A stretch of 64,000 nt of DNA, taken from Methylobacterium sp. GXS13. Lineage in GTDB: Bacteria; Pseudomonadota; Alphaproteobacteria; Rhizobiales; Beijerinckiaceae. The stretch covers positions 117,806 to 181,805 of the forward strand of contig NZ_LKKO01000069.1 in assembly GCF_001455965.1 (NCBI RefSeq). Reading direction: 5' to 3'. The position numbers were made by a program, and so were the translations under genes. The notes under the pieces are model-generated. The model was given only the letters and a program-made list of their open reading frames with translations, was not told where the DNA came from and ran no database searches. Shown piece after piece: positions 8,790-16,923 of the stretch; the stretch's first letter is position 1, and every line of letters starts with the position of its first letter.

Positions 8790-11015
8790 TCAAGCGGCGT
8801 TGAGCCGGAGGTCCGGAGTCGAGCGGTCAACCGTCGCGGCGTGATCTGCCCCGTGGTCCTGAGCGACCAGGATCTGCCCGGCGCCCGCGTCCTCCGCAAT
8901 GGCGTAGAGGTCGGCCAGGGCCGGATCCTCGGCGGACGCGTTCGACGCGATGACGACGCTGTCCATGTAGCCGCCCGTCAGTTCGAGGAGGTCGACGGCG
9001 CCCGGAGCGGCGTGAAGCCGGCAGACGACCCAATCATAGGCCTCGGCGAGAGCCTCGAAGGTCAGGCTGAGGGCATCGGGCTCGTCGAACAGCGCTTCGG
9101 CTCCGGCGCGACCCACCCCGATCCGGTGCAGGCCGCTGCCAGCCGCCGGCTGGATCACGTCGAGGAAGGCTGCGTCGCCCGCCATGAGATCGGTGAAGCC
9201 CAGTTCGAGGCTTTCGCCATTCAGATCAATAGTGACGAGGCTGGCCTTACGGCCGAGCGCACGGACCAGCGCGTCGTGCAGGGCCTGGTCGCCGTGGGAC
9301 ACTTCCGTTTCCATCACCAGGACCCGACGGCCGGTGCGATCGCCGGGCTCCCGGGCGACGGCCGAGAGACGGGCGATCAGCGGCGCGAGGTCGTAGGCCT
9401 CCGCGGGCACCCGTGCGATGGCGGGCGGTGCGGCCGGGGCTTCGGCTGCCTCGGCACCTTCCGCCGTCTCGGACCACTGGGCCGGGGGCATCGCCTCCGG
9501 GAAGGCGAAACCCGGGCGCTCCAGCTCTGGTTCGCGGCGCGTGCGGCGGTCGGCGGAATTGAGATCGGCCTCGGCATCCTGTTCGCGGCGGCCGGATTCC
9601 GAGAGTAGCGCGCTGGCCAGAACGCCGCCGATGGCCAGCATCAGGGTCACCAGCGTCGCGAACCCGACGATCGGCAGCTTCTTGGGGAAGGACGGGACTT
9701 CCGGGGTCACGGCACGCGAGACGATGCGGGCATCGGCGGGCGTGGCGCTCTCGCCGTCGCGGGCGGGGGCCTCGCGGTAGCGGGACAGGTAGGATTCGAG
9801 CTGCTCGCGCTGCGCCTTGGCCTCACGCTCCAGCGCTCGAAGCTGGATCTCGCTGGCATTGCCCTTCACGACCACGTCCTGCTGGCCATCCACGGCGGCC
9901 TGAAGGCTGTCGACCCGGGAGCCCGCGATCTTGGCGTCGTTCTCCAGGGTGCGGACCACGCGCTCGGCGGAGGTCTTGATCTGGGCGTCGAGGTCCTCGA
10001 GCTGCGCGTGAAGCTCCTTGATCCGCGGATGGGCCGGCAGCAGCGTGCGCGATTCGAGCGCCAGCTGCGCCCGCACGGCGATGCGGTTGTCGACGATGCG
10101 CCGGATCACCTCGTTGTTGGCCACCTCGGTGATCTCGTAGGCGCGGCCGTCCTTGATCAGATCCTTGATCGCCTTCACCCGGCCGGCGAGGTCGGCCTTC
10201 AGGATCCGGGCCTGGGACAGTTGGCTCGACAGCTCGCCGAGCTGCTGCGTGGTCAGCGGCTGACCGGCGGCGCCGCCGCTGCCGACCAGGCCGTTCTTGG
10301 CCCGGAACGCCTCGACCTTCGCCTCGGCCTCGGCGACGCGCTTGCGCAACCCGTCGATATTGCCGCCCAGCCAGGAGGACGCGTAGCGCGCGGTGTCGAC
10401 CTTGTCGGCCTCCAGCGACGAAATATAGAGCTGCGCGATCGTGTTCGCGCCGTCGGCCGCCAGCTTGGCGTCCTTGGCGCGGAACTCGATCGTCAGGATG
10501 CGCGACTTGCCGGCCGGATAGACCAGCAGGTGCTCGAAATAGGCATCGAGCACCCGGTCCTCGGCCGGGCGGTCGAGGGGATTGGCGCCGATACCGAGCA
10601 TCATCATCACGCGCTGCACCGGGCCGATGCTGCCCGAGCCCGGATCGAATTCCGGATTGCCCACGAGCTTGAGCCGGCGGATCGCCTCCCGGGCGAGGTC
10701 GCGCGACATCACCACCTGGACCTGGCTCGCCACCGCCTGCTCGTCGATCGGCGCGAGCTGGTCGGTGCGCTCCTGAGCCGTCCGGGCGAAGGCCGGATCG
10801 CGGCTCTCCAGGATCAGCTTCGCCTCGCCGGTGTAGCGCGGGCTCACCACGTTGACGAAGAGGCCAGCGCCCAGCGCCACCACGAGCGTCGGCCCGACGA
10901 TCCAGCCGATCGACCGGCGCAGGATCTGCGGCACCTGTGCGAGGCCGACGCCTTCCCGGGTGTCGGACCGCACGGCGGGCACGGCGAGAGGCGAGCGCAA
11001 GCTGATACGAGACAT
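8790..11015 (-). CDS. Wzz/GumC/ExoP-like polysaccharide chain-length and export protein with degenerate kinase domain
   Basis: ATG 11015 gives 741 residues. The N-terminus has a Wzz domain with a first membrane helix (WIVGPTLVVALGAGLFVNVV) and PRYTGEAKLILESRD. A long coiled-coil periplasmic region follows (about residues 190-430), then a GNVR-like stretch and a second helix (PIVGFATLVTLMLAIGGVL) near residue 470. The C-terminal 170 residues align with the BY-kinase position of ExoP-type proteins, but the P-loop is gone: RVLVMETEVSHGDQA occurs where a Walker A would lie. Such proteins control polymer length and couple to a Wza-type outer-membrane channel, which is encoded divergently here. Confidence 0.85.
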   Translation of the reverse strand: MSRISLRSPLAVPAVRSDTREGVGLAQVPQILRRSIGWIVGPTLVVALGAGLFVNVVSPRYTGEAKLILESRDPAFARTAQERTDQLAPIDEQAVASQVQVVMSRDLAREAIRRLKLVGNPEFDPGSGSIGPVQRVMMMLGIGANPLDRPAEDRVLDAYFEHLLVYPAGKSRILTIEFRAKDAKLAADGANTIAQLYISSLEADKVDTARYASSWLGGNIDGLRKRVAEAEAKVEAFRAKNGLVGSGGAAGQPLTTQQLGELSSQLSQARILKADLAGRVKAIKDLIKDGRAYEITEVANNEVIRRIVDNRIAVRAQLALESRTLLPAHPRIKELHAQLEDLDAQIKTSAERVVRTLENDAKIAGSRVDSLQAAVDGQQDVVVKGNASEIQLRALEREAKAQREQLESYLSRYREAPARDGESATPADARIVSRAVTPEVPSFPKKLPIVGFATLVTLMLAIGGVLASALLSESGRREQDAEADLNSADRRTRREPELERPGFAFPEAMPPAQWSETAEGAEAAEAPAAPPAIARVPAEAYDLAPLIARLSAVAREPGDRTGRRVLVMETEVSHGDQALHDALVRALGRKASLVTIDLNGESLELGFTDLMAGDAAFLDVIQPAAGSGLHRIGVGRAGAEALFDEPDALSLTFEALAEAYDWVVCRLHAAPGAVDLLELTGGYMDSVVIASNASAEDPALADLYAIAEDAGAGQILVAQDHGADHAATVDRSTPDLRLNAA

Positions 11016-11194
11016 GAGACGCTCTGAGCGCGAAGGCCGACCGGATGACAAGCATTGCCGTCCGGGCGCTATTAGAGGTCGTTAAGGTTGCTTGGACGTT
11101 AAGATGCGTGCCGTGCCGATCTGTTCGGAACTGGCAGGTGGAATCATCAAGATTCATTAACCTTAACGGCCTACACCACCCCGACTTGGAACCC
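11016..11194. promoter_or_regulatory. Divergent promoter region with a 9-bp inverted repeat (exopolysaccharide genes)
   Basis: The Wzz-like and Wza-like genes are divergent over about 180 bases. The gap holds GTTAAGGTT at 11081-11089 and its exact inverse AACCTTAAC at 11159-11167. The two half-sites lie near opposite ends of the intergenic region. A shared regulator that coordinates both genes is plausible; no known consensus was matched. Confidence 0.5.
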
Positions 11195-11782
11195 ATGACG
11201 GCGATGGTGATGAACCGGCGCGCTCTCCTTCTCGCTCTTGGATCGACTCTGGCGCTCGGCGGTTGCCTGCGTCCGACCTTCCGCACCGATCAGCTCGATG
11301 CCACCGGCACCGGCTCGATCGGCGCGCGCTACCCGCTCTCGGCGGGCGACAAGCTGCGGGTGATCGTGTTCGGGCAGGACAATCTGTCGAACATCTATGC
11401 GGTCGACGGCGCCGGCAAGATCGCGATGCCGTTGATCGGCACCGTGCAGGTCGGCGGCCAGACCACGGGTCAGGCGGCCCGGGCGATCGAGGCCAAGCTC
11501 GCCTCCGGTTTCGTGCGCGAGCCGCACGTGACGGTGGAGGTCGATACCTACCGACCGTTCTATATCCTGGGGGAGGTGACGACCTCGGGCCAGTACCCCT
11601 TCGTCAACGGCATGACCGTGGAGACCGCGGTGGCCATCGCCGCCGGCTTCGGGCCTCGGGCCGCCCGGGACTACGCCGTGCTGACCCGTGATACCGGCGG
11701 CGGCCTGGTGTCGGGAATCGTGCCGATGACTTATTCGGTCCGGCCGGGCGACACGATCGTGGTCAAGGAGCGGTTCTTCTGA
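11195..11782 (+). CDS. Wza/KpsD-like polysaccharide export lipoprotein
   Basis: The start is placed at ATG 11195 (ATG 11204 and 11210 are possible), giving up to 195 residues. A lipoprotein signal (MNRRALLLALGSTLALGGC) ends in an LGGC lipobox. A Poly_export domain follows (YPLSAGDKLRVIVFGQDNLS) and then a SLBB-like segment (FYILGEVTTSGQYPFVNG). The protein is short for Wza and resembles the small outer-membrane export proteins paired with ExoP/GumC proteins. It is divergent from the Wzz-like gene and is expected to form the outer-membrane exit of the same exporter. Confidence 0.85.
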   Translation: MTAMVMNRRALLLALGSTLALGGCLRPTFRTDQLDATGTGSIGARYPLSAGDKLRVIVFGQDNLSNIYAVDGAGKIAMPLIGTVQVGGQTTGQAARAIEAKLASGFVREPHVTVEVDTYRPFYILGEVTTSGQYPFVNGMTVETAVAIAAGFGPRAARDYAVLTRDTGGGLVSGIVPMTYSVRPGDTIVVKERFF

Positions 11783-12291
11783 GACCTCCTTCCGGGGGCT
11801 ACGATGTTGACGGCCGCCGATCACGTCTGTGATGACGCCGGAACACCTTGGGCTGCTCGGCGCGCAGGGAACGTCGGGCCCGGCTCGGATGCGCCGCTTC
11901 CTGCGATCCGTTCGTGACGTTCACGATCGGCCCCGCGCTTCAGATCAGCGGCCGTCATCTCGCTTGAATACCGCGCATGGCGCGTCTGGGGCGTTGAACC
12001 CCCACTGCCTCCGCGGATGAGGCCGCGCATGGAGACACCTCGTTCGCCAGGATCTCCGGCTCCATCGCCCCCCTCACGACCGACAGCGCGCATCACGCTG
12101 GCGCAATCATACGCGCAGCCGACGACGCGCCCTTCACAGCGCCGACGTTCTAGGGATAAGCCTCGCTGTAGATCCCGGTGCGCGAGGTCTATCGGTCGCA
12201 GCCGCGAACGCCGCATCCCCTCGCAACCGGCCAAGATCGCACTACAGTTGGTGCCAGAGAGTGCCGACGAGGGCACCCAGGGAGGATTCGT
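11783..12291. other. Intergenic region upstream of lutB
   Basis: About 510 bases without a convincing gene. Open frames crossing it lack ribosome-binding sites and are off-frame shadows. A GGAGGA Shine-Dalgarno sequence ends the region just before the lutB ATG. The promoter for the lutB-lutG run must lie here, but no consensus could be assigned. Confidence 0.5.
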
Positions 12292-13275
12292 ATGCGCCGC
12301 CGCGTCGAGGCAGGTCTGAGTGGTATCGCCCTCGGAGCGTGGTTCGCCCTCGGCGGGCCGGCCCTGGCCTACACTGCCTACGTGACCAACGAGAAGGGCA
12401 ACTCCGTCAGCGTCATCGACACGACCACGATGGCCGTGACCGCCACATGGAAGGTCGGGCGCCGGCCGCGCGGAATCACCGTGTCGAAGGACGGCAAGGA
12501 GGTGTTCGTCTGCGCCAGCGACGACGACCGGATCGACGTGCTGGATGCCAGCTCCGGCAAGGTCGTCCGCTCCCTGCGCTCTGGCCCGGATCCCGAGCAG
12601 TTCATCCTCGACGCCTCGGGCAACCCGCTCTACGTCGCCAACGAGGACGACAGCCAAGTCACGATCATCGACATCGAGAAGAACAAGGTCCTGGCCGAGG
12701 TCCCGGTCGGGGTCGAGCCGGAGGGGATGGGCCTGTCGCCGGACGGGAAGATCCTGGTCAACACCTCCGAAACCACGAACATGGCGCACTTCATCGACAC
12801 CAAGACCTTTCAGGTGATCGACAACGTGCTCGTGGATGCGCGGCCGCGGTTTGCCGAGTTCACCGCCGACGGCAAGTTCCTGTGGGTCTCTTCCGAGGTC
12901 GGCGGCACGGTCAGCGTGATCGACGTAGCGCAGCGCCGGGTGGTGAAGAAGATCACCTTCAAGATCCCCAGCGTGAACGACGAGGCCATCCAGCCGGTCG
13001 GCATCCGCATCACCAAGGACGGCACCAAGGCGTTCGTGGCGTTGGGCCCGGCCAACCGGGTCGCGGTCATCGACGCCAAGACCTACGCGGTCGAGAAATA
13101 TCTCCCGGTGGGCCAGCGCGTCTGGCAGCTCGCCTTCACGCCCGACCAGAAGATGCTGTTCACGACGAACGGCACCTCGAACGACGTTTCCGTGATCGAC
13201 GTGGCCGCCGAGAAGGTGGTCAAGAGCATCCCGGTGGGCCTGCTGCCCTGGGGCGTGGCCATCTCCCCGAATTGA
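12292..13275 (+). CDS. lutB: LutB-like exported YVTN beta-propeller protein (PQQ-associated)
   Basis: The ATG at 12292, preceded by GGAGGA, gives 327 residues with a signal peptide (LSGIALGAWFALGGPALA). The rest consists of YVTN/NHL-type propeller blades repeating about every 42 residues, with recurrent SVIDTTTM, VSVIDVAQ and RVAVIDAK strands and G(R/L)xPxGI turns. The protein resembles the beta-propellers that accompany PQQ-dependent alcohol dehydrogenase ABC systems. It is the first gene of the downstream lut block. A periplasmic ligand- or protein-binding role is likely. The name follows gene order in the M. extorquens lut cluster and should be verified by alignment. Confidence 0.72.
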   Translation: MRRRVEAGLSGIALGAWFALGGPALAYTAYVTNEKGNSVSVIDTTTMAVTATWKVGRRPRGITVSKDGKEVFVCASDDDRIDVLDASSGKVVRSLRSGPDPEQFILDASGNPLYVANEDDSQVTIIDIEKNKVLAEVPVGVEPEGMGLSPDGKILVNTSETTNMAHFIDTKTFQVIDNVLVDARPRFAEFTADGKFLWVSSEVGGTVSVIDVAQRRVVKKITFKIPSVNDEAIQPVGIRITKDGTKAFVALGPANRVAVIDAKTYAVEKYLPVGQRVWQLAFTPDQKMLFTTNGTSNDVSVIDVAAEKVVKSIPVGLLPWGVAISPN

Positions 13276-13378
13276 TTCTTTGCGACTTGGCCGGTGCGCG
13301 GGGAAAGCGGCAGGGCCGGCCCGGCGCCCATGATGCGGAACAGGACCGCCGGACCGGCGGCATACGGGTAGGAACGAC

Positions 13379-13813
13379 ATGACGCCGACGTTTCGGATCG
13401 CAGCCCTCGCCCTGGCCGGCCTGTTCGCGGCCGGGCCGGCCAGGGCCCTCGACCTGACCAAGAAGCGGGAGAACCTGCCCGACCTCGTCCTCGGCGACGA
13501 CCAGGGCAACGACTTCGCGGTCGAGAACCGGGACATCACCCTCGAATCCGGCAAGGCCTACCGGCTGCGCATCGTCGCCAAGGGTGGCCAGGAGTACAAG
13601 TTCTACGCGCCCGAATTCTTCCGCTACATCTGGCTCAACCAGATCGTCATCGAGCACAAGGAGATCCATGGCGGCGGCGCGCCCGATCACCTGGAGTTCG
13701 ACGAGCCGGGCGAGATCGCCGTCGAGTTCGTCGCGATCAAGCCCGGTGCCTACAAGTGGGAGGCCCGTGGCCTCGAGGCGAAGGGCATGACCGGCACGTT
13801 GACGGTGAAGTGA
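13379..13813 (+). CDS. lutC: LutC-like exported cupredoxin-like protein
   Basis: A 144-residue protein with a signal peptide (IAALALAGLFAAGPARA). The mature part has a cupredoxin-like beta-sandwich pattern: DFAVENRDITLESGKAYRL, then YKFYAPEFFRYIWLNQIVI, and a C-terminal GAYKWEARGLEAKGMTGTL. The usual type 1 copper ligand set (Cys-x-x-x-His-x-x-x-Met) is absent: no Cys occurs in the mature protein, so blue-copper function is unlikely. It lies 103 bases after lutB and is presumably co-transcribed. Metal or lanthanide handling in the periplasm is an inference from the cluster. Confidence 0.65.
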   Translation: MTPTFRIAALALAGLFAAGPARALDLTKKRENLPDLVLGDDQGNDFAVENRDITLESGKAYRLRIVAKGGQEYKFYAPEFFRYIWLNQIVIEHKEIHGGGAPDHLEFDEPGEIAVEFVAIKPGAYKWEARGLEAKGMTGTLTVK

Positions 13814-13861
13814 TGGGCGCCGGTTTCAGAATGTGGCGCGAGGCCACAAACGCATCTCCCT

Positions 13862-14023
13862 CCCCCTCTGCGGGGGAGGGTGGGCCGGCCGTCAGGCCGG
13901 GTCGGGAGAGGGGAGCGCGGCTTCCGGACAAGGCGGGTTCGGTATGAAGGCCACAGCCTTATCCTGCGCCGTCGCTCCCCTCTCCCGACCCCCTTCGGGG
14001 GCCACTCTCCCCCGCAGAGGGGG
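13862..14023. repeat. Long palindromic repeat overlapping the lutD start
   Basis: Two perfect inverted-repeat pairs share one centre: 17 bp at 13862-13878 with 14007-14023 (CCCCCTCTGCGGGGGAG and its inverse), and 19 bp at 13899-13917 with 13973-13991 (GGGTCGGGAGAGGGGAGCG and its inverse). The loop, 13918-13972, holds the lutD ATG. A related arm recurs at 15036-15053, so this is a dispersed repeat family. Confidence 0.85.
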
Positions 14024-14267
14024 GAGGAGGTTCGCGCTCGTGCTGCTCAGCGGCCTTCTGACCACGCCCGCCTTCGCGGCCGATGACGCCGCCTCCTGTG
14101 CCGCGGGCATCACGATGATCCGTGATGCGCTGGCCGCGAACCAATCCGAGGCCGCGCTGCCCAAACTGAAAAAAGCCCTCCGCGTCGCCGAGCGCGAGCA
14201 GAAGGAAGGCGAATTCGACGAGTGCCTCGACGCCGTCGCGGATGCTCGCAAGGCGCTTGGCCGATGA
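13944..14267 (+). CDS. lutD: LutD-like small exported protein with repeat-derived N-terminus
   Basis: ATG 13944 gives 107 residues. Residues 1-27 are encoded by the palindromic repeat and look unlike a normal leader. Residues 28-45 (RRFALVLLSGLLTTPAFA) are a good signal peptide h-region. The mature part, about 60 residues, is helical with two Cys (ASCAAGITMIRDAL and FDECLDAVADARKAL). The stop overlaps the lutE start (ATGA), so translation is coupled. The only late alternative start, GTG 14040, would leave a 13-residue leader that is too short. The function of LutD proteins is unknown. The name is assigned by gene order. Confidence 0.62.
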   Translation: MKATALSCAVAPLSRPPSGATLPRRGGRRFALVLLSGLLTTPAFAADDAASCAAGITMIRDALAANQSEAALPKLKKALRVAEREQKEGEFDECLDAVADARKALGR

Positions 14268-15004
14268 GCGAGACGGCCCTGCTGGTCGAGCATGTCGGCC
14301 ATCGGTTCGGGGCGCGCGCGGCCCTCGACGACGTGTCGCTGACGGTCGAGCGGGGGCGGTTCGCGGCCCTGCTGGGGCCCAACGGCGCCGGCAAGACGAC
14401 TTTGTTTTCCGTGATCACCCGGCTCTACAATAACCAGAGCGGCCGGGTCTCGATCTTCGGCCACGGGCTCGATCGCGAGCCGTCCCGGGCTCTGGCCCGG
14501 CTGGGCGTGGTGTTCCAGGCCCGGACGCTGGATACCGATCTCACCGTCGAGCAGAACCTGCTCTATCACGCCAGCCTCCACGGTATCACCCGCACGGCGG
14601 GGAAGCTGCGGGTGTCCGAATTGCTCGACCGCGTGGGCCTGGCGGACCGGCGCCACGACAAGGTCCGCACCCTCTCGGGCGGCCAGTCGCGCCGGATCGA
14701 GATCGCCCGCTCGCTGATCCACCGGCCTGACCTGCTGCTGCTCGACGAGCCGACCGTCGGGCTCGATCTGGAATCCCGCGCCGACATCGTGGCGATCGTC
14801 CGCGCCCTCGTGCGGGAGGAGGGGCTGTCCGTCCTCTGGGCGACCCACATCTTCGAGGAGATTTCCGCGGACGACGAGGCCGTGGTGCTGCATCGCGGGC
14901 GTATCGTCGCCCGGGGCCGGGCCGGGGATATCGGTGCGCCGGGCGAAGGCTTGGCCGACGCATTCCGCCGGCTCGTCGCCGAACCGGGGAGGGCGGCGGC
15001 GTGA
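14264..15004 (+). CDS. lutE: LutE-like ABC transporter ATP-binding protein
   Basis: A 246-residue ABC ATPase whose ATG overlaps the lutD stop. All motifs are present: Walker A GPNGAGKT near residue 40, a Q-loop (VVFQARTLD), the signature LSGGQSRR, Walker B LLLLDEPT and the switch His (WATHIFEE). It resembles the ATPase subfamily tied to PQQ-alcohol-dehydrogenase ABC-2 systems. It should energise the LutF permease. In M. extorquens this transporter is needed for lanthanide entry into the cytoplasm; the same role is inferred here. Confidence 0.85.
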   Translation: MSETALLVEHVGHRFGARAALDDVSLTVERGRFAALLGPNGAGKTTLFSVITRLYNNQSGRVSIFGHGLDREPSRALARLGVVFQARTLDTDLTVEQNLLYHASLHGITRTAGKLRVSELLDRVGLADRRHDKVRTLSGGQSRRIEIARSLIHRPDLLLLDEPTVGLDLESRADIVAIVRALVREEGLSVLWATHIFEEISADDEAVVLHRGRIVARGRAGDIGAPGEGLADAFRRLVAEPGRAAA

Positions 15005-15035
15005 TGGGCGACCGAACGATACGCGCGCGCTCCCT

Positions 15036-15053
15036 CCCCCCTCTGCGGGGGAG
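15036..15053. repeat. Partial copy of the lutD-region repeat arm
   Basis: CCCCCCTCTGCGGGGGAG lies between lutE and lutF and matches the outer arm of the palindrome at 13862-14023. No second arm is seen within the 123-base gap, so it is a solo or decayed copy. Confidence 0.6.
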
Positions 15054-15127
15054 GGGGAGGTGCGTGTTTCCGGCCCTAGCCCTCGCTGCGAAATCAAAGG
15101 CGCGTCGTTCGACATGAGTCAGTTTAC

Positions 15128-16015
15128 ATGACGACGCCCCTCGCCACCGCGGTCCCGGCGCCGCCCTCCCAGAAAACCGCCCGCCAGGTGGGCCGGCTCG
15201 ATGCGGTCGGCTACCTGATCTGCCTGGGCGGCATTGTCCGGCGGGAGTTGCTGCGCTTCTTCAATCAGAAGGAACGGTTCTTCTCCGCGCTGGTCCGGCC
15301 GCTGGTGTGGCTGTTCATCTTCGCCGCCGGGTTTCGGAACACGCTCGGCGTCTCCATCGAGCCGCCCTACCAGACCTACGTGCTGTACGAGGTCTACGTG
15401 GTGCCGGGGCTGGCGGTGATGATCCAGCTGTTCAACGGCATGCAATCGTCGCTGTCGATGGTTTACGACCGCGAGGTCGGCTCCATGAAGGTGCTGCTGA
15501 CCTCACCCTATCCGCGCTGGCTGCTGCTGCTGGCCAAGCTGATCGCCGGCGTCTCGGTGTCGATCGTCCAGGCCTACGCGTTCCTGGCGGTGGCCTATTT
15601 CTGGGAGACCGACATTCCGGCTCTCGGATACCTCACGGCGCTGCCGGCCTTCCTGGCCTCCGGTCTCATGCTGGGGGCGATCGGCCTGTTCCTGTCGTCG
15701 CTGGTGCGCCAGCTCGAGAACTTCGCCAGCGTGATGAACTTCGTGATCTTCCCGATGTTCTTCGCCTCCTCGGCGCTCTACCCCCTGTGGCGGATCCGGG
15801 AATCCTCGGAAACGCTCTACTGGATTTGCGAGTTGAACCCGTTCAGCCACGCGGTCCAACTCGTCCGCTTCGCCCTCTATCTCCAGTTCGAGCCGGTCGC
15901 CTGCGCGGTCGTCATCGGCGTGACCTTGGCCTTCTTCGGCATGGCGGTCGTCGCCTACGATCCCGGTCGCGGCATCATGGCCCGGCGCGGCGGCCCGGCC
16001 GGCGAAACCAACTGA
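15128..16015 (+). CDS. lutF: LutF-like ABC-2 type permease
   Basis: A 295-residue ABC-2 membrane protein. An N-terminal amphipathic region (GGIVRRELLRFFNQKERFF) precedes about six membrane segments, including LVWLFIFAAGF, LAVMIQLFNGM, LLLLAKLIAGVSVSIVQAYAFL, LMLGAIGLFLSSLV and ACAVVIGVTLAFFGMAVVAY. Resemblance is to the permeases of PQQ-alcohol-dehydrogenase-associated ABC-2 systems. It pairs with LutE. Classic ABC-2 systems export, while the lut system is described as serving import, so direction cannot be read from sequence. It follows lutE by 123 bases that contain a repeat arm. Confidence 0.85.
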   Translation: MTTPLATAVPAPPSQKTARQVGRLDAVGYLICLGGIVRRELLRFFNQKERFFSALVRPLVWLFIFAAGFRNTLGVSIEPPYQTYVLYEVYVVPGLAVMIQLFNGMQSSLSMVYDREVGSMKVLLTSPYPRWLLLLAKLIAGVSVSIVQAYAFLAVAYFWETDIPALGYLTALPAFLASGLMLGAIGLFLSSLVRQLENFASVMNFVIFPMFFASSALYPLWRIRESSETLYWICELNPFSHAVQLVRFALYLQFEPVACAVVIGVTLAFFGMAVVAYDPGRGIMARRGGPAGETN

Positions 16016-16027
16016 CGGAACCCTTCG

Positions 16028-16666
16028 ATGACCCGTATCGCCGCCCGCCTTCTCGCCTCTGCCCTCGGTCTCGTGCTCACGGCCGGACCTGTCCTCGCCC
16101 AGCCCCGGCAGGATCCGGACTGGCCCTGCGTCCAGCGCAAGGTCGCAACCTTGAGCCCGGGGCAGTTCTGGACCGGGCCCGATATCGCGGCGGCCGGCGA
16201 TTGGGGCAGCGACAACGACGCGGCAGTGCTGGCGCAGAAGATCGCGTCCCGCCGCACCGAGCTGACGGAAGTGGCGCCGCTGCTCGACGGCTTCGTCGCG
16301 AAGCTCGGGGCCGACAAGGATGCGAAGGACAAGGCGCTGACGCATGTCTACGCCGGCGTCTTCGAAGTCATCAACGGCGAGCGCGACAAGGTGATGGGCG
16401 GGATCGCCCGCTATGCCCAGGGACAGCGCCGCATGGCCGAGCGGGTCCGCGATGAGGCCGACAAGATCAGCCAGACCAAGGACGCACCGAGCGCCACGGA
16501 CGCGACCGAATTGCCGAAGGATCAGTCGGACCTCGAGACCAAGTTCGCCTGGGACCGACGCATCTTCCAGGAGCGCAGCCAGTCGCTCACCTATGTCTGC
16601 GAGGTGCCTCAGCTGCTGGAGCAGCGCCTCGGCGAGATCGCTCGACTGATTCAAGCCCGGCTCTAA
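16028..16666 (+). CDS. lutG: LutG-like exported protein
   Basis: A 212-residue protein with a signal peptide (LLASALGLVLTAGPVLA). The mature part is mainly helical and charged, with a Cys near each end (DWPCVQRKVATLSPGQFW and YVCEVPQLLEQRLGE) that could form a disulfide. No catalytic motif is recognised. It starts 12 bases after lutF, so the two genes are probably co-transcribed. LutG of M. extorquens is likewise an exported protein of unknown function; the name follows gene order. About 255 non-coding bases separate it from lutH and must hold the lutH promoter. Confidence 0.65.
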   Translation: MTRIAARLLASALGLVLTAGPVLAQPRQDPDWPCVQRKVATLSPGQFWTGPDIAAAGDWGSDNDAAVLAQKIASRRTELTEVAPLLDGFVAKLGADKDAKDKALTHVYAGVFEVINGERDKVMGGIARYAQGQRRMAERVRDEADKISQTKDAPSATDATELPKDQSDLETKFAWDRRIFQERSQSLTYVCEVPQLLEQRLGEIARLIQARL

Positions 16667-16923
16667 AGCGAAGCTCAGAGACCGACGGGCGAGATTGCCA
16701 AAACATCCCGGGCGCCTTGCCGGATTATCCCTAAGCCTCTGAAATCGTTATAAAAACTGTTGCCGTTACATCACGTGCGTTGGCGTTCGAGTTCGGTATT
16801 TCCGAAAGGTTGCCGAAACACGGCGCACGTGGTTTCCAGTCAATTGTGTCCTTTTCCGTCCCCGGCCAAGAGTGATCACAAGCTCGACAGCAACGAGCGC
16901 GGGTTCACGGCAAGGGGATTGGA

